Source of the DNA: Fragilariopsis cylindrus CCMP1102
Taxonomy: Eukaryota > Bacillariophyta > Bacillariophyceae > Bacillariales > Bacillariaceae
Assembly (NCBI GenBank): GCA_900095095.1
Contig: FMBT01000291.1
Span: forward strand, 868,001-932,000
DNA: 64,000 nt
Reading direction: 5' to 3'
In this document: positions 49,077 to 59,387 of the stretch, in pieces
Numbering within the stretch: the first letter of the stretch is position 1
Layout: every line of letters begins with the position of its first letter
The notes under the pieces: model-generated
Told to the model about the DNA's origin: nothing
The model's input: the letters and a program-made list of their open reading frames with translations, nothing else
The model's database searches: none
Made by a program: the position numbers and the translations under genes

Positions 49077-50819
49077 TCAGATTTCTTCATGTTGCGATGG
49101 ATCGAAGTTGGGCGGTTGATCGGGCGACAACGATTCTTCCTCCACGAGTGCGACTTCGATGTTTGCAGTATAACTGCAGTCTTCGTCGTACTTATCTACA
49201 ATCTCTGACGAATCTTTTTTGTTGGCATGTGACAAAACCATCGCATCTATATTCCTCATGATGTCCTCTTCTGCACCGACAAGCATCGGGCCACATCCTT
49301 CAAAAGGTTTTTCTTCTTCAAGTTCTCTTGCAGTTTTTTTAATTGCGTCTTTGAAATGTATGTTCCTAATTTTCATTTGTCTTTCTGCTTCCTCTGCGTT
49401 TTTGAAATCCATTCGTACTTCTCTCTCTTCCTCTGCGTCGCCCATCATAGGGAAACAATTTGCAATAGGCTCTGCGACTATTTCTTTAGCGGTGCTCTGA
49501 ATTGCATTTCTTAGATGGATAAACTCCATCTTGGTATCCCTTTCTTGATCCGAAACTACATTTTTACAACTCTCGTCACTGTCATTTCGTCCTCCCGTAA
49601 TGCGGTCAATATTTTCAGTACCAGCTTTAGTAGATGAGGTCGAGTTCTTTGTATCATCAACTGACAATGCAGTGTTTTGTTGGTCTGTTCCTATCATAAT
49701 TGGACCAGTATTTTTCCTATCATCGTCATCGTCATCGTCGTCATCATCAATATTAGCACCACGTATGTCCATATTATTGTTATTCGGAATTTGATATCGA
49801 AGGGTTGAGATTTCTGCTTGCAAGGATAGTACCCTCACCTGTAAATTCTCATCGTTATTCAAGAGTTTGCTGATTTGAGAACCCTGATCTTCCATTATTC
49901 GTTTTTGTTCATTTCTAATAATTTGGTTCTCTTTAATTGATTGATGTTGAGCAGTTATAGTGGACTTGATGTCACGCAAATTCAATTCCATCCTCAAGAA
50001 GTAAGATTCCATTAACTTCTCCGTCCTAATTGATTGTTCTTTGACTAATTCGGTCATATTTTTTTCTTGTTCTCTCGCCATGAAGGATAACCCAGCCATT
50101 GCCGAACCGAGATCGGACTGAGTGAGGGCCGTGGTATTTGTCGTCGGAGGAGCGAATTTAAGGTGGTTTGAAGCTTTTTGGTCAACTTTTTCAGATTTTC
50201 GAGGAGATGCATTTTCTGCTAGCCTTGCCGTAAGTTTCATGTATAGAATCCTATCACGTTCTGAATTAGAGCCAACAATCTTCAGTCGGAGTTTAGAAAT
50301 AGAACGAGGTCCGCCGGGTACAACACACATGGCTCGGTACCATTTTTGAGTAGATACTGCTGCTGCAACATCATCCTTTTTGTAGGGTATCGCCTTACAC
50401 GTCATTAGGTAAGTCTCCTTGCCTTCGTGATTTGTAAGATAAATTTCGACATTTTTTGCGCTACACATGATCTGAAATCCTCCGAAAAAGAAGGTAGAAT
50501 TGATGCTCGCGTTTTCAATAACGATATGCGATGGTTTTGGAATAGAATAATAATCGACAATACCTCGTTGAGCAGCAATATCATTAGAATCTTTTGTTTC
50601 TTCCCCCGTTGAGTCTTCCTGTTGTTGTTGCTGCTGCTGCTGCTGCTGTTGCTGCAGCACGTATGAAGATTTTTTTCCCGTCTCTTGAAAGAGAAAAGCT
50701 TTTCGTACGCTACCATCCTGTTCCTGCTCGGCTTCACCGTCCGTTCTTGATATAAAATCACAAGTCAAACGAGGTGTCGACGGATCTGGAACATCCATAG
50801 TCTTGGAAGAATTCATCAT
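49077..50819 (-). CDS. coiled-coil protein with beta-rich N-domain, function unknown
   Basis: Intact 580-residue protein, no intron. A 12-Gln run (about residue 56-67) precedes a beta-rich domain (about 90-205): PSHIVIENASINSTFFFGG, NVEIYLTNHEGKETYLMTC, KWYRAMCVVPGGPRSISKLR and LKIVGSNSERD. Its shape resembles galactose-binding or PAAT/C10orf88-type domains, but I am not sure. A predicted coiled coil (about 255-345, heptads around NMTELVKEQSIRTEKL and NLQVRVLSLQAEISTLRYQI) follows, then a 10-Asp run and an acidic tail holding two related helices (FIHLRNAIQSTAKEIVAEP and IHFKDAIKKTARELEEEKP). The paired tail motif CFPMMGDAEEE/CGPMLVGAEED suggests internal duplication. Confidence 0.72.
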   Translation of the reverse strand: MMNSSKTMDVPDPSTPRLTCDFISRTDGEAEQEQDGSVRKAFLFQETGKKSSYVLQQQQQQQQQQQQEDSTGEETKDSNDIAAQRGIVDYYSIPKPSHIVIENASINSTFFFGGFQIMCSAKNVEIYLTNHEGKETYLMTCKAIPYKKDDVAAAVSTQKWYRAMCVVPGGPRSISKLRLKIVGSNSERDRILYMKLTARLAENASPRKSEKVDQKASNHLKFAPPTTNTTALTQSDLGSAMAGLSFMAREQEKNMTELVKEQSIRTEKLMESYFLRMELNLRDIKSTITAQHQSIKENQIIRNEQKRIMEDQGSQISKLLNNDENLQVRVLSLQAEISTLRYQIPNNNNMDIRGANIDDDDDDDDDDRKNTGPIMIGTDQQNTALSVDDTKNSTSSTKAGTENIDRITGGRNDSDESCKNVVSDQERDTKMEFIHLRNAIQSTAKEIVAEPIANCFPMMGDAEEEREVRMDFKNAEEAERQMKIRNIHFKDAIKKTARELEEEKPFEGCGPMLVGAEEDIMRNIDAMVLSHANKKDSSEIVDKYDEDCSYTANIEVALVEEESLSPDQPPNFDPSQHEEI

Positions 50820-51378
50820 TTCTGTATCGAATCAATACAGTACCAGTCCTTGTATCTGCGTCGGAGCGTATTCTTTGTTCTGCTTTTGCTGAAGGTTCCC
50901 GACGGTTGTCGTGATCCCATGTTGTTGTGACAGTTTTGTGATACGAATTAGGGAATGAGAAAGAAAAATGATAGCCGCCATCATGCAGCAATCCACCCAA
51001 AAAATTCCGCGAAAGGGCGCGGTCGGCTTGTAAAAGTCAACTCCGATCCCCATCATACCCAGGGGGGGTAATAATTTCAATTATTACCCCTGATCATACC
51101 TATATTTATATACAGTACCCTATTTCATTTCTATCTAATAGATACAATTACTACACTACCTACTACAGTACAGTATTGTACAAGTTGGTAAGTATGATGA
51201 GGCAAGTAAATGCAAGATACTATTTGCTAGAAGGAAAAAAAGTTCTGAAAAGTCTGTCTATTTTTTAAGCAAGAAAAGCAGGATTGTTTATAAGCAATCT
51301 TGGTCCAGAAATTAAGTCAAATTGTATTGATTTTTCTCGTTTTATATATATTTTCTTTTTAAATTTTTTATTCTATTC
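50820..51378. other. intergenic
   Basis: 5' flank of the coiled-coil gene and 3' flank of CCT8. A GGGGGGG run at 51062-51068. No gene seen. Confidence 0.5.
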
Positions 51379-53073
51379 TTATTGTCCCGGCATTTTTGGA
51401 CCTCCAGCTCGTTTTGACATGATAATTTGATCGACTTTCAAAACGGTGGTAGCCGCTTCAATTGCCAACTTCAAGGCCGATCGTTTCACATACATCAAAT
51501 CGTACACATTAGCATCTTTCATACCTTTGCTACCAGGATCATTCTCAATGTCTACACCGGCATCGATCTGACCATTGACGTGACTCGCTCGCATATCCGC
51601 TAGAACCTGAACAGCGTCCCATCCAGCATTTTCTGCGAGAGTTCGGCTTACACATTCGAGTGATTTTGCGAATGCTCTAATAGCGTACTGTTCAAGTCCT
51701 GGATGCTGGTCGGCCAGTCGATCAAGTCGAACAGCGCATTCCATTTCGCAAGCACCTCCACCGTAAACAATGCGACCATCTTTGCACGCCATTTGTACGG
51801 CATGGACCCCGTCTTCGACTGCACGTTCTAGATCGTTAAGGACACTTGAGGTGGAGGCTCGTAAGACAAGGGTAGCGATCTTGCTTGTCCCATCAACGTC
51901 GTTTTCAAAGACAGTAACGGTACGACCACCAACGATCTTTTGTGTGGTTGTCGCACTTCCCATTTCTTCTGGTGTGGGTGCTCCCAAACGTACTAGAGCA
52001 GTGGCTCCGGTAGCTTGGCATAAACGGCGTAATTCCCACTTTGAAGAAAGTTTCAAGGCAATCAATTTGTACTTTTCGATAAAATGCAAGGCCATATCAC
52101 TAATATTACCACCTGTAACGATAACTTTGATACCGGATTCAGCAATTCCTTGAATTATTTCTTCCATTTTAGTTTCTTCCGTTCGATTGTAATTTTTGAG
52201 GTCATCTGCAGTCTTCATCAAGACTGTTCCTTTAGCTTCCGTACCACTGGCTTCCACTCCCGATGCGTAGACAGCAATTTTCGCATTTTTTTCGGATGCT
52301 TTAATAGTTGTTTCTACACCCCGTTGTGCGACGAATCCCTGTACGCATGCCGATTGACCTACATTTCCACCCATAATCTTAACAGTTCGAATAGAGGAGG
52401 GGTTTAAGACCGACATGTCCTTCTTGTTCAGGACGATTTGACAAGCCTCGATGACTAAATCACTTAGAATATCTTCTGACCCGTAATGTTTCGATCCCAA
52501 GACAGGTTTTAATACTTTCTCCTTCAGTTCCTGGAGGGCTTCGGGACTCGAAGCGGGATGAGCTAGGGTAGATACAACGCAACCACCATCTGTGTTATCT
52601 ATATTCGATACTAACAATTCGTTCAGTAATTTAGTAGACGCCAAATGAAATCCCTCCATTATATCAGTTTTGTGTCTCCATCCCATAGTCTTCATTAAAT
52701 CTAATGTAGAGGTTAGTAATTCCCCAGCAAACATGAGTGCTAGGTTGGTTCCATCACCGCATTCCGTTTCTTGTTGCTGGACAGCCAATTCTAATAACTT
52801 AGCTGCGGGATGTTCAACTTCAATTTCCTTAAGGATAGAAGCACAATCACTTGTGACCATTAATTTTTCTAAATGATTAACAATAAGTTTGTTACGTCCC
52901 TGTGGTCCCATACTCGATGAAAGCATTCGTGATAATTCGCATGCAGCGGTAATGCTCCGTGCGACGACGGCACCACCACCATCTTCATCACTGAAATGTT
53001 CGTGGCCATCCTTTAACATACCACCCAATCCCGCGGCGGCGTTGTACGCCATACTACCATTACTGAGAGACAT
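51379..53073 (-). CDS. CCT8: chaperonin subunit CCT8 (TCP-1 theta)
   Basis: Theta subunit of the cytosolic CCT/TRiC ring that folds actin and tubulin. Intact 564-residue frame, no intron. N-terminal GLGGMLKDGHEHF is the theta signature; SSMGPQGRNKLIVNHL and ECGDGTNLALMFAGELL are the ATP-binding blocks (Asp of GDGT catalytic); VVSTLAHPASS, GGNVGQSACVQGFV, VTGGNISDMALHF in the apical domain; VYGGGACEMECAVRLD and AENAGWDAVQVLADMR near the end. The C-terminal KRAGGPKMPG is shorter than in animals. Length and domain order match the family. Strong codon continuity without errors makes it a useful control for sequence accuracy in this window. Confidence 0.97.
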   Translation of the reverse strand: MSLSNGSMAYNAAAGLGGMLKDGHEHFSDEDGGGAVVARSITAACELSRMLSSSMGPQGRNKLIVNHLEKLMVTSDCASILKEIEVEHPAAKLLELAVQQQETECGDGTNLALMFAGELLTSTLDLMKTMGWRHKTDIMEGFHLASTKLLNELLVSNIDNTDGGCVVSTLAHPASSPEALQELKEKVLKPVLGSKHYGSEDILSDLVIEACQIVLNKKDMSVLNPSSIRTVKIMGGNVGQSACVQGFVAQRGVETTIKASEKNAKIAVYASGVEASGTEAKGTVLMKTADDLKNYNRTEETKMEEIIQGIAESGIKVIVTGGNISDMALHFIEKYKLIALKLSSKWELRRLCQATGATALVRLGAPTPEEMGSATTTQKIVGGRTVTVFENDVDGTSKIATLVLRASTSSVLNDLERAVEDGVHAVQMACKDGRIVYGGGACEMECAVRLDRLADQHPGLEQYAIRAFAKSLECVSRTLAENAGWDAVQVLADMRASHVNGQIDAGVDIENDPGSKGMKDANVYDLMYVKRSALKLAIEAATTVLKVDQIIMSKRAGGPKMPGQ

Positions 53074-54049
53074 GATATAATATTCGATGTATTTCTTTTC
53101 TGTCTACTATTATTTTCTACTTGTTGTATTATTGATCCGATTTCAATTCTCGATTGTAAATCTTATTCGTTGGTTTGTGTGCAGTGAACAATGTTGGTTC
53201 AGTCAATTTCAAATTGTACCGGTACTACTGTAGACAATAAAAATGCTGAAAGAGATAGCAAGGCACAAATCCCGGTGCGAAGTACGGACGATTATGTACG
53301 ATACATATATACTATGCATATACTTATACCCAATGATACATAGTTACAGTCACGTTTTTTGAATCCGAAGCTTTTTATTCGTGGTTTAGTTCGCACGCAA
53401 AAAACACAACTATGAAACTGCTCTTTGAAAAATACACCGTTCAAAGAGTCCAAAAAAGTTTTTCGTCCAACTTCCTCCAAACGATGCACAAGGTCCTGAT
53501 TTACACTTATGCCTTTTTGCCTAATATTTTACCTAAATGTTTCATTTTCTATGAGTCTTTATTAGAATTAAAAATACATACTGTTTTCAATACTGAAATA
53601 TTTAGACATTCTTCAAAAATTGAGAATAAAAGCATCCCTTTTCCGTGTCTTCCATGAAATTTTTGACTATCAGTTAACTTTACGTGCTTTTCCAAATGAA
53701 AAAAATTGATACCTTCTTGTGCGTCGCGCTTCAATGTTCAATACTGTATACCAGTGGAAATAGCGTATTTTACTTATTCTTTTACGCCAATGTATTCCAA
53801 ATCATTCGACTCTATTCCAGCGTGAGACAGAAGTGAATACAGTAATAGAATCGATGGAGAGATGTTAAGAGAGTATACAACATTGTAAGTCTTTTAATTG
53901 AGAAGTGTATACAAGAGAAAGAACGTGCCGTTACGGTACAATTGTATATCCATATCAGATAGGAGGAGTTACGTAGGAGTTTATAAATTCAAGAATCACA
54001 ACGAAATACAACATAGATAAGATAAGATAGATAATTACTCTAAGATAGC
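53074..54049. other. intergenic, divergent
   Basis: 0.98 kb between CCT8 (minus) and the next plus-strand gene. AT-rich with short open stretches (53292-53734) that show no motif and overlap each other on both strands; judged chance. Confidence 0.55.
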
Positions 54050-55981
54050 ATGAAACAGAAACATTTGAAGCAAGACAATAAGCAGCTCGATCTTGTCGAC
54101 GCTATGTCATATTCTTCCGACACTGAAAATACAACCGAAACTGAATCTATAAACAAATATTCTCACAGACGTAAAAGTAGTACAACTATTAATCACGCAC
54201 ATATTAGTATTAAACATCTCGATGGTACTGATGGCGGGGGAATCAGCAACAACAGTAGTATTAGTGAAGATGATGATGATGATGATGATGATGGTAGTAG
54301 TGGTAAGACGGGTAGAGTACGATTTGCAATGAATGCAATACAACGTCATGAGGTAGAATCTCATTTTGATTATTCTGACAAAGAACGAAGTAAGTATTGG
54401 TGGAGTGATCGTGAAAAGGATAGAATGATGGCGAAGCATGAACGTTTAGTTGCAAAGTATGAACAACAAAAACAAAGAAAGAAACCAGGCAGTACAAAAA
54501 AGACAAAGAAAATTCAAAGTTATAGAGGATTAGAATCCTGGACATCTGCTGGTTCACTCAAATTGGACTATACAATTGAACAATGTATTAGTGCTGTTAT
54601 GGACGAACAAGATCGACAATGGAATGAAAATGATGATGATTCGTCAAACATATCTAAATGTTCTATTAAGGTTACAGAAGATAGTGCTCGACGAGCACGA
54701 TTGAACGGTTTACAGGATGCGCAAGAAGCCTTAAGAGTGAGAGGCGAGTCTTGGGCATTGAATGCTAGTGACGAAATGAGTGTTGGGTCGGTTGCTAGTT
54801 ACGGAACAGCAGCATTTGCTAAGAAGAAAAAACGCAGTAAGTTACTAGCTAAACTTGATGACTCCTATAAGGGAAAAAATACAAAGAAGGAAGATGTCCT
54901 ATCTTCATTAAATTCTTCCTCTACGTCGTTCAAGAAGATTAAGAAAAAGAAGAGAAAGGATAATAGCAGCAGAAAGAAGACATCATCTAACAACGACGAT
55001 GAGGAGTCCTCGACTATAAGTAAAACGAAAAAGAAGAACGGCGATGATTCCTCGACTACTAGTAAAACGAAAAGGAAGAAATCGAAATCGAAGAAAAGCA
55101 GCAAGAGCAGTAAGAATATGAAATATTTTTCCTTGAAAAATTCTATCGACGACGACGACGATAATGTTGAGGCCGCTAAGACAAAGGACGACAATGAGGT
55201 GAAGGGAAAGAAGAAACAAGCCAAAGGAGAAGAAACTTATGAGAAGGATCATGTCAACATTTTTGAAATAGATATAAATAACATCACAGCCAATACTACT
55301 TCTCCTCAAGAAGAAGAAGAACAAGAAGAACTGAAGTCGATAGGAGATATGGTTGTCAATGCACCCAACGATACAGATTTAGTCTCTCCACTGTCGACAT
55401 ACAATAATAAAGGAGGGAAACACGATGTTGACGAATCTCCACTTCTTGCAACTCTCCGTCGTCAACAGCAGAAACTAAAAAAGCAGGCGCTCCTGACGCA
55501 AACACCAGTAGACAAACAATCAAGCAGAGATTACGAAGAAGAAGAAGATGATGATAATGTGTCTCCACTACTTTTAACTTTACGTCGTCAACAAAGGGAA
55601 CAAGCTAACGATTCTCATACTTCACTCACTTCAGAAACATCGGATCCGCCCGGTCGCCGTCCAAGAAGATTAACATCACGTCATGTCGAGGGAAATGATA
55701 CCATACCCGAGAAACGTGCTACTACCATCCCATCAACGACGACGACGACGACGACAGAGAAAATTAGTAGACCTAGCACAATAAGTAATAAGAATCGGAC
55801 TAAAAGTTCATCTTCCTCTGCTTCAGCAGATACTAGGAGTGCTGATCGCCGTAATAGTTTTCGAGGTTTAAGGAATGGCGCAACAAACTTTTTCAAGACT
55901 GGTGGAAAAGGTACCACGATAACGGCGAACAAGAAGAGCAACAAATCCACCTCGTCGACGACAAAATCTTCAACAAAATAG
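54050..55981 (+). CDS. diatom 'RGLE' family protein with long Lys/Ser/Asp-rich tail
   Basis: Intact 643-residue protein from the ATG at 54050, no intron. Residues 80-240 hold the ordered part: RVRFAMNAIQRHEVE, SKYWWSDREKDRMMAKHERL, SYRGLESWT, then ISAVMDEQDRQW and SARRARLNGLQDAQEALRVRG. This arrangement (W-S-x2-E, RGLE, then AV-x2-EQ-x2-QW and A-x3-G-x-x-DA) is one I recognise from many uncharacterised diatom proteins, so a stramenopile-specific domain is likely; function unknown. The rest is low complexity: Asp run (about 75-85), Lys/Ser repeats with SKTKKKN and SKTKRKK (about 310-360), and the unit SPLL(A/L)TLRRQQ twice (about 465 and 505). Basic clusters suggest nuclear location. Simple-repeat expansion is obvious at the DNA level. 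Confidence 0.72.
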   Translation: MKQKHLKQDNKQLDLVDAMSYSSDTENTTETESINKYSHRRKSSTTINHAHISIKHLDGTDGGGISNNSSISEDDDDDDDDGSSGKTGRVRFAMNAIQRHEVESHFDYSDKERSKYWWSDREKDRMMAKHERLVAKYEQQKQRKKPGSTKKTKKIQSYRGLESWTSAGSLKLDYTIEQCISAVMDEQDRQWNENDDDSSNISKCSIKVTEDSARRARLNGLQDAQEALRVRGESWALNASDEMSVGSVASYGTAAFAKKKKRSKLLAKLDDSYKGKNTKKEDVLSSLNSSSTSFKKIKKKKRKDNSSRKKTSSNNDDEESSTISKTKKKNGDDSSTTSKTKRKKSKSKKSSKSSKNMKYFSLKNSIDDDDDNVEAAKTKDDNEVKGKKKQAKGEETYEKDHVNIFEIDINNITANTTSPQEEEEQEELKSIGDMVVNAPNDTDLVSPLSTYNNKGGKHDVDESPLLATLRRQQQKLKKQALLTQTPVDKQSSRDYEEEEDDDNVSPLLLTLRRQQREQANDSHTSLTSETSDPPGRRPRRLTSRHVEGNDTIPEKRATTIPSTTTTTTTEKISRPSTISNKNRTKSSSSSASADTRSADRRNSFRGLRNGATNFFKTGGKGTTITANKKSNKSTSSTTKSSTK

Positions 55982-56156
55982 ATTTGAGAAAAAGAAGAAT
56001 GATTTCAATTGATTCAATTTTCCTCCTTGTGTTACGAAGATACCTTGTTAAAAGATGAAATATATGATGTAAATTAATTCACCAGATTGTTCTATTTTAA
56101 CAAATACAGTAATAAGGTTCGATGCTGTCGAATCTTTAGATCCTGCATATTTATAT

Positions 56157-58271
56157 TCAACCGCTGTAGCAGCCACCGCCCCTTCGTTCGTACCATGGAA
56201 GCATTTTCTCCAGAGACATTACGTACATTGCTTCGTTTACATCATTATCAGATTCACTTTCACCTACAATTTCACTGCTTGAGCCATCAATTGTATCCTC
56301 GTTGGAGGATGTTATTATGTTTTCGTCGGAGGATGTTATTATGTTTATGGGTCCTTCAAGATGATCATCATCACCTTTTTCTCCAATACGTTGATCTGAA
56401 GGTGCCGATGTCATCAGACGTGCACTATCAAAAACAAAATCTCTATCTCCACTCTCATCGTCTTCGTTTCCTTCATCCTGGTTCACGGAAAGCCATGGTC
56501 GATCCTCGTTTGGTCCGACAGAAGCAGAAGCAAACATGCTTTCAATTGAAACTGTTCTACTAGATGAAGCTACTCCTTTGTGTTTGATATCTTGTATAAT
56601 GGATAAAACTGGACTAAAGCAATCATAATGCCGCAACCAATTCAGAGCGTCTCGAGTTTTAACGATGCCATTCCCATATCGATTATTACACTTGCCTTGG
56701 TCGTAGTTATCACTATAACCGGCACTGGCAAAGAAAGCAAAGGAATCAAGATTGTCATCTCTTCTTGTTATACCTGGAAATTGATCCAAATTTTTCATAT
56801 CGTTCCCATTAATCCCGGTGGTAGTAGGAGCTCCCGGTACAACCGCATTAATTGCCAGAGCGTACCGTAATGCCACCGATGGACAGATCTTAGGATCATA
56901 ATGTGTTCGGAGGATGGCGGCCGCTCCAGCCACAAAGGGGGAAGCTAAACTAGTCCCAGATCTAGACGTATAACTATCTCCAAAGGTAGGCCCGTTGATT
57001 GCCGCACCTGGTCCGACTAATTCGATAAAATTTCCTCTATTTGAAAAGGACGACCACTCGCCATTTTCATTGACAGAACTCACGGCAATACCGGCTGGAT
57101 GGGCTGCTGGATAGTGCTTCGTACCGTCCCCGTCATTACCGGAAGCAGCGATCAACATAATTCCATGTTTATTGACAATTTCATGATAAAGGTCGTCGTT
57201 GAGCGATGACAAAAAATCTGAACCTAGTGATATATTGATAACATCAACATTGGCTTTGATACACTGTTGTAACGCAATGTATAACTCGAACTCATAGCCC
57301 TGCCCGTCGTCACCCGATCCCCGCACAATGTGTAATTGAATCCTACCCGAGCCATCTGTCACGTATCTACTAAAGCCAGCAATAACACCAGCTACTAGCG
57401 TACCTATAATACAATATAATAAATTGAGATAAGACAAAAGTAATCATGAAAAGCGCTTGTTAGATAGAATTTTTCCTCCCTAAAGTTTCGAACATATGCG
57501 GTAGAACGTACCATGGCCATTAGTATCTCGATCCCAGGACCATCTTTCGTTGTCGTCTCCAGTTATCGGCACCCCATCGAAGGCAGGATGGCTAAGATTT
57601 ATGCCTGTGTCAACAATGCATATCTTAGTATCTCGATTCCCTTTGTTGACTACGTCGGCTTGAATCAGAGACAAAGCCCATTCCGAATAGTGATCGTTGT
57701 GCGATTTTCCGTCACTACTACTCGTAAGACTCTTAAGAGAATCCAGCAACGATTCTGACCAATCTTTTCCACCACCATCATCCAAAAGCTTCGTAGGGTG
57801 GTCGTAATCAACCCACATTAAGTCTCGCCTCTGTCGTTTCAAGAACAACATGCAATCTTCATCGGCAATGAAGATGATTTCTCCGGTGCGATTTTCCAGC
57901 GTATGATTATTATATGATCCTCGTTCATCGATGTCATTATAGTTGATCCCATCTGTAGTCTCATCTATGTCCGAGATTATCTCGCTAGCGCACTCTCGTG
58001 CCAATTGATAGCCGCGATTCGAGTTGTATCTAGCTATCAGTCTTGCACCAGCTGCTAATTTTCGTTCATGCTCAGAAGGCGTGGCAGAAATATCGATTTC
58101 TGCTGCCGAATAACCTTTCCTTAGAAACTTTTTAGTCTGAACTGTTTCGCCATCATTTTCACCGTCCCCTCTATCGACGAAAGGAGAAGAAGGAACTTTG
58201 CCTTCCACAGAAGAAGAGAATAGGAAAAGAACCAACCAGAATCGTGCATTTAAAACAGGAACAGCCAGCAT
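56157..58271 (-). CDS. secreted subtilisin-like serine protease (S8)
   Basis: Exons 57512-58271 and 56157-57403 with a 108-nt GTACGT...TATAG intron; 668 residues, no frame errors. Signal peptide RFWLVLFLFSSSVEG. Pro-region about 25-205 (AGARLIARYNSNRGYQLARE and FIADEDCMLFLKRQ are I9-type inhibitor-like). Catalytic triad visible: Asp in CIVDTGINLSHPAF (about 217), His in NGHGTLVAGVIAG (about 253, created exactly at the splice join) and Ser in GTSLASPFVAGAAA (about 404); the oxyanion Asn is in AASGNDGDG. The tail after 500 is acidic and low complexity (IINIITSSDENIITSSNED-like duplication) and ends YERRGGGCYSG. The P-domain or repeats of other families are not seen. An extracellular or vacuolar nutrient or processing protease is likely. 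Confidence 0.92.
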
Positions 58272-59387
58272 GATGTATCAACAACAAGGTTAAAATCAAA
58301 CTGTGTTTATGACCGTTGTCATTTCGTTTCAATCCTATTCAAAGACAACCACATTGTGCATCGTCTAACGTTATCGTACTGCAGTAGATCCGTTAGCTTT
58401 TTCTAACCATTCGCTTCTTTGAAAATGGCTTCTCATCTACTTCAAATAGTACTTTTTGCGTCGAGAGGGAGGGTTTTTTCGACGTCGTTTAATTTTTTAG
58501 CATAAATTCACTAACAACTAACGGAGTAATTAATTTACTTTTTTGAAAAATGGATCGTAAATTTAAAATTTGGCTTGTGCTTTCTTTGTTTTTCCCTTAT
58601 GCTGATGCCACACGTCGACTTAAGTATGCGCGGCGCGCAACCCGTAAATTAAATCACTAGTAATATCCATGTTGTTCTACCGTAGTAGGGCTACGGCACA
58701 GAGGAAAACCTGATTTTTTTCACGTTCGAGGTAAATAAAAAACGCAATTGCATTGAAGTACGAGTTGCAAATATATACGGTCCCAACTAACTGGTCACGA
58801 TATGTTTCCATGCATGACAACAGTATCATGACGGATTATCGCATGTAGTAGATTCAGAGCCCTCACATACAGGTTGCAGCTCATTTTGGCATTTTTTTAG
58901 AGATCCCTGGCAAGAAGAACTACTGGAGTTGTCTACTCTACCCTAGCACAACCTTCTTTTTGCTAGTGGTAAACTCTTGAACCTCCTGGAGCCAAGGTCA
59001 AATAGAAAACAACCGGAGGCGTTGAAGAACGAACTGTAGCATTAAAAAACCCGATTATCGATCATGAATATTTTCCCGTAGCCCTATTATACTCAGTCCC
59101 GTTTAAAAGCAAAGAATTTTCACACGACTTCACAAGACTGGAAGTGTAGCAGTGCTACTGTACGCGTTATTATTATGGTGCGGAGGCGGCGACGGTGGCG
59201 AAGTCCTAAAACATTTTCTCGGTCGTCTTTTGTAAACCGGTATCGTCATAAACCAAGAAATAGTATCATTCAGAATAAGAAGGCGAAGAAAATAAATAAG
59301 CAGAAGAATGCATACCAGAACACTAAATACTCCTAAACATCAACTCACTCGACCAACAAACATTCCATAATCAAACTAGAAAAAAGG
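58272..59387. other. intergenic, divergent, 1.1 kb
   Basis: Between the subtilase (minus) and DUF262 gene (plus). AT-rich with a CGGAGGCGGCGACGGTGGCG patch at about 59181-59200. No gene, RNA or repeat supported. Confidence 0.5.

Noticed and set aside
53292-53734. Short overlapping open frames on both strands
   Set aside because: No domain or signal; chance in AT-rich intergenic DNA.
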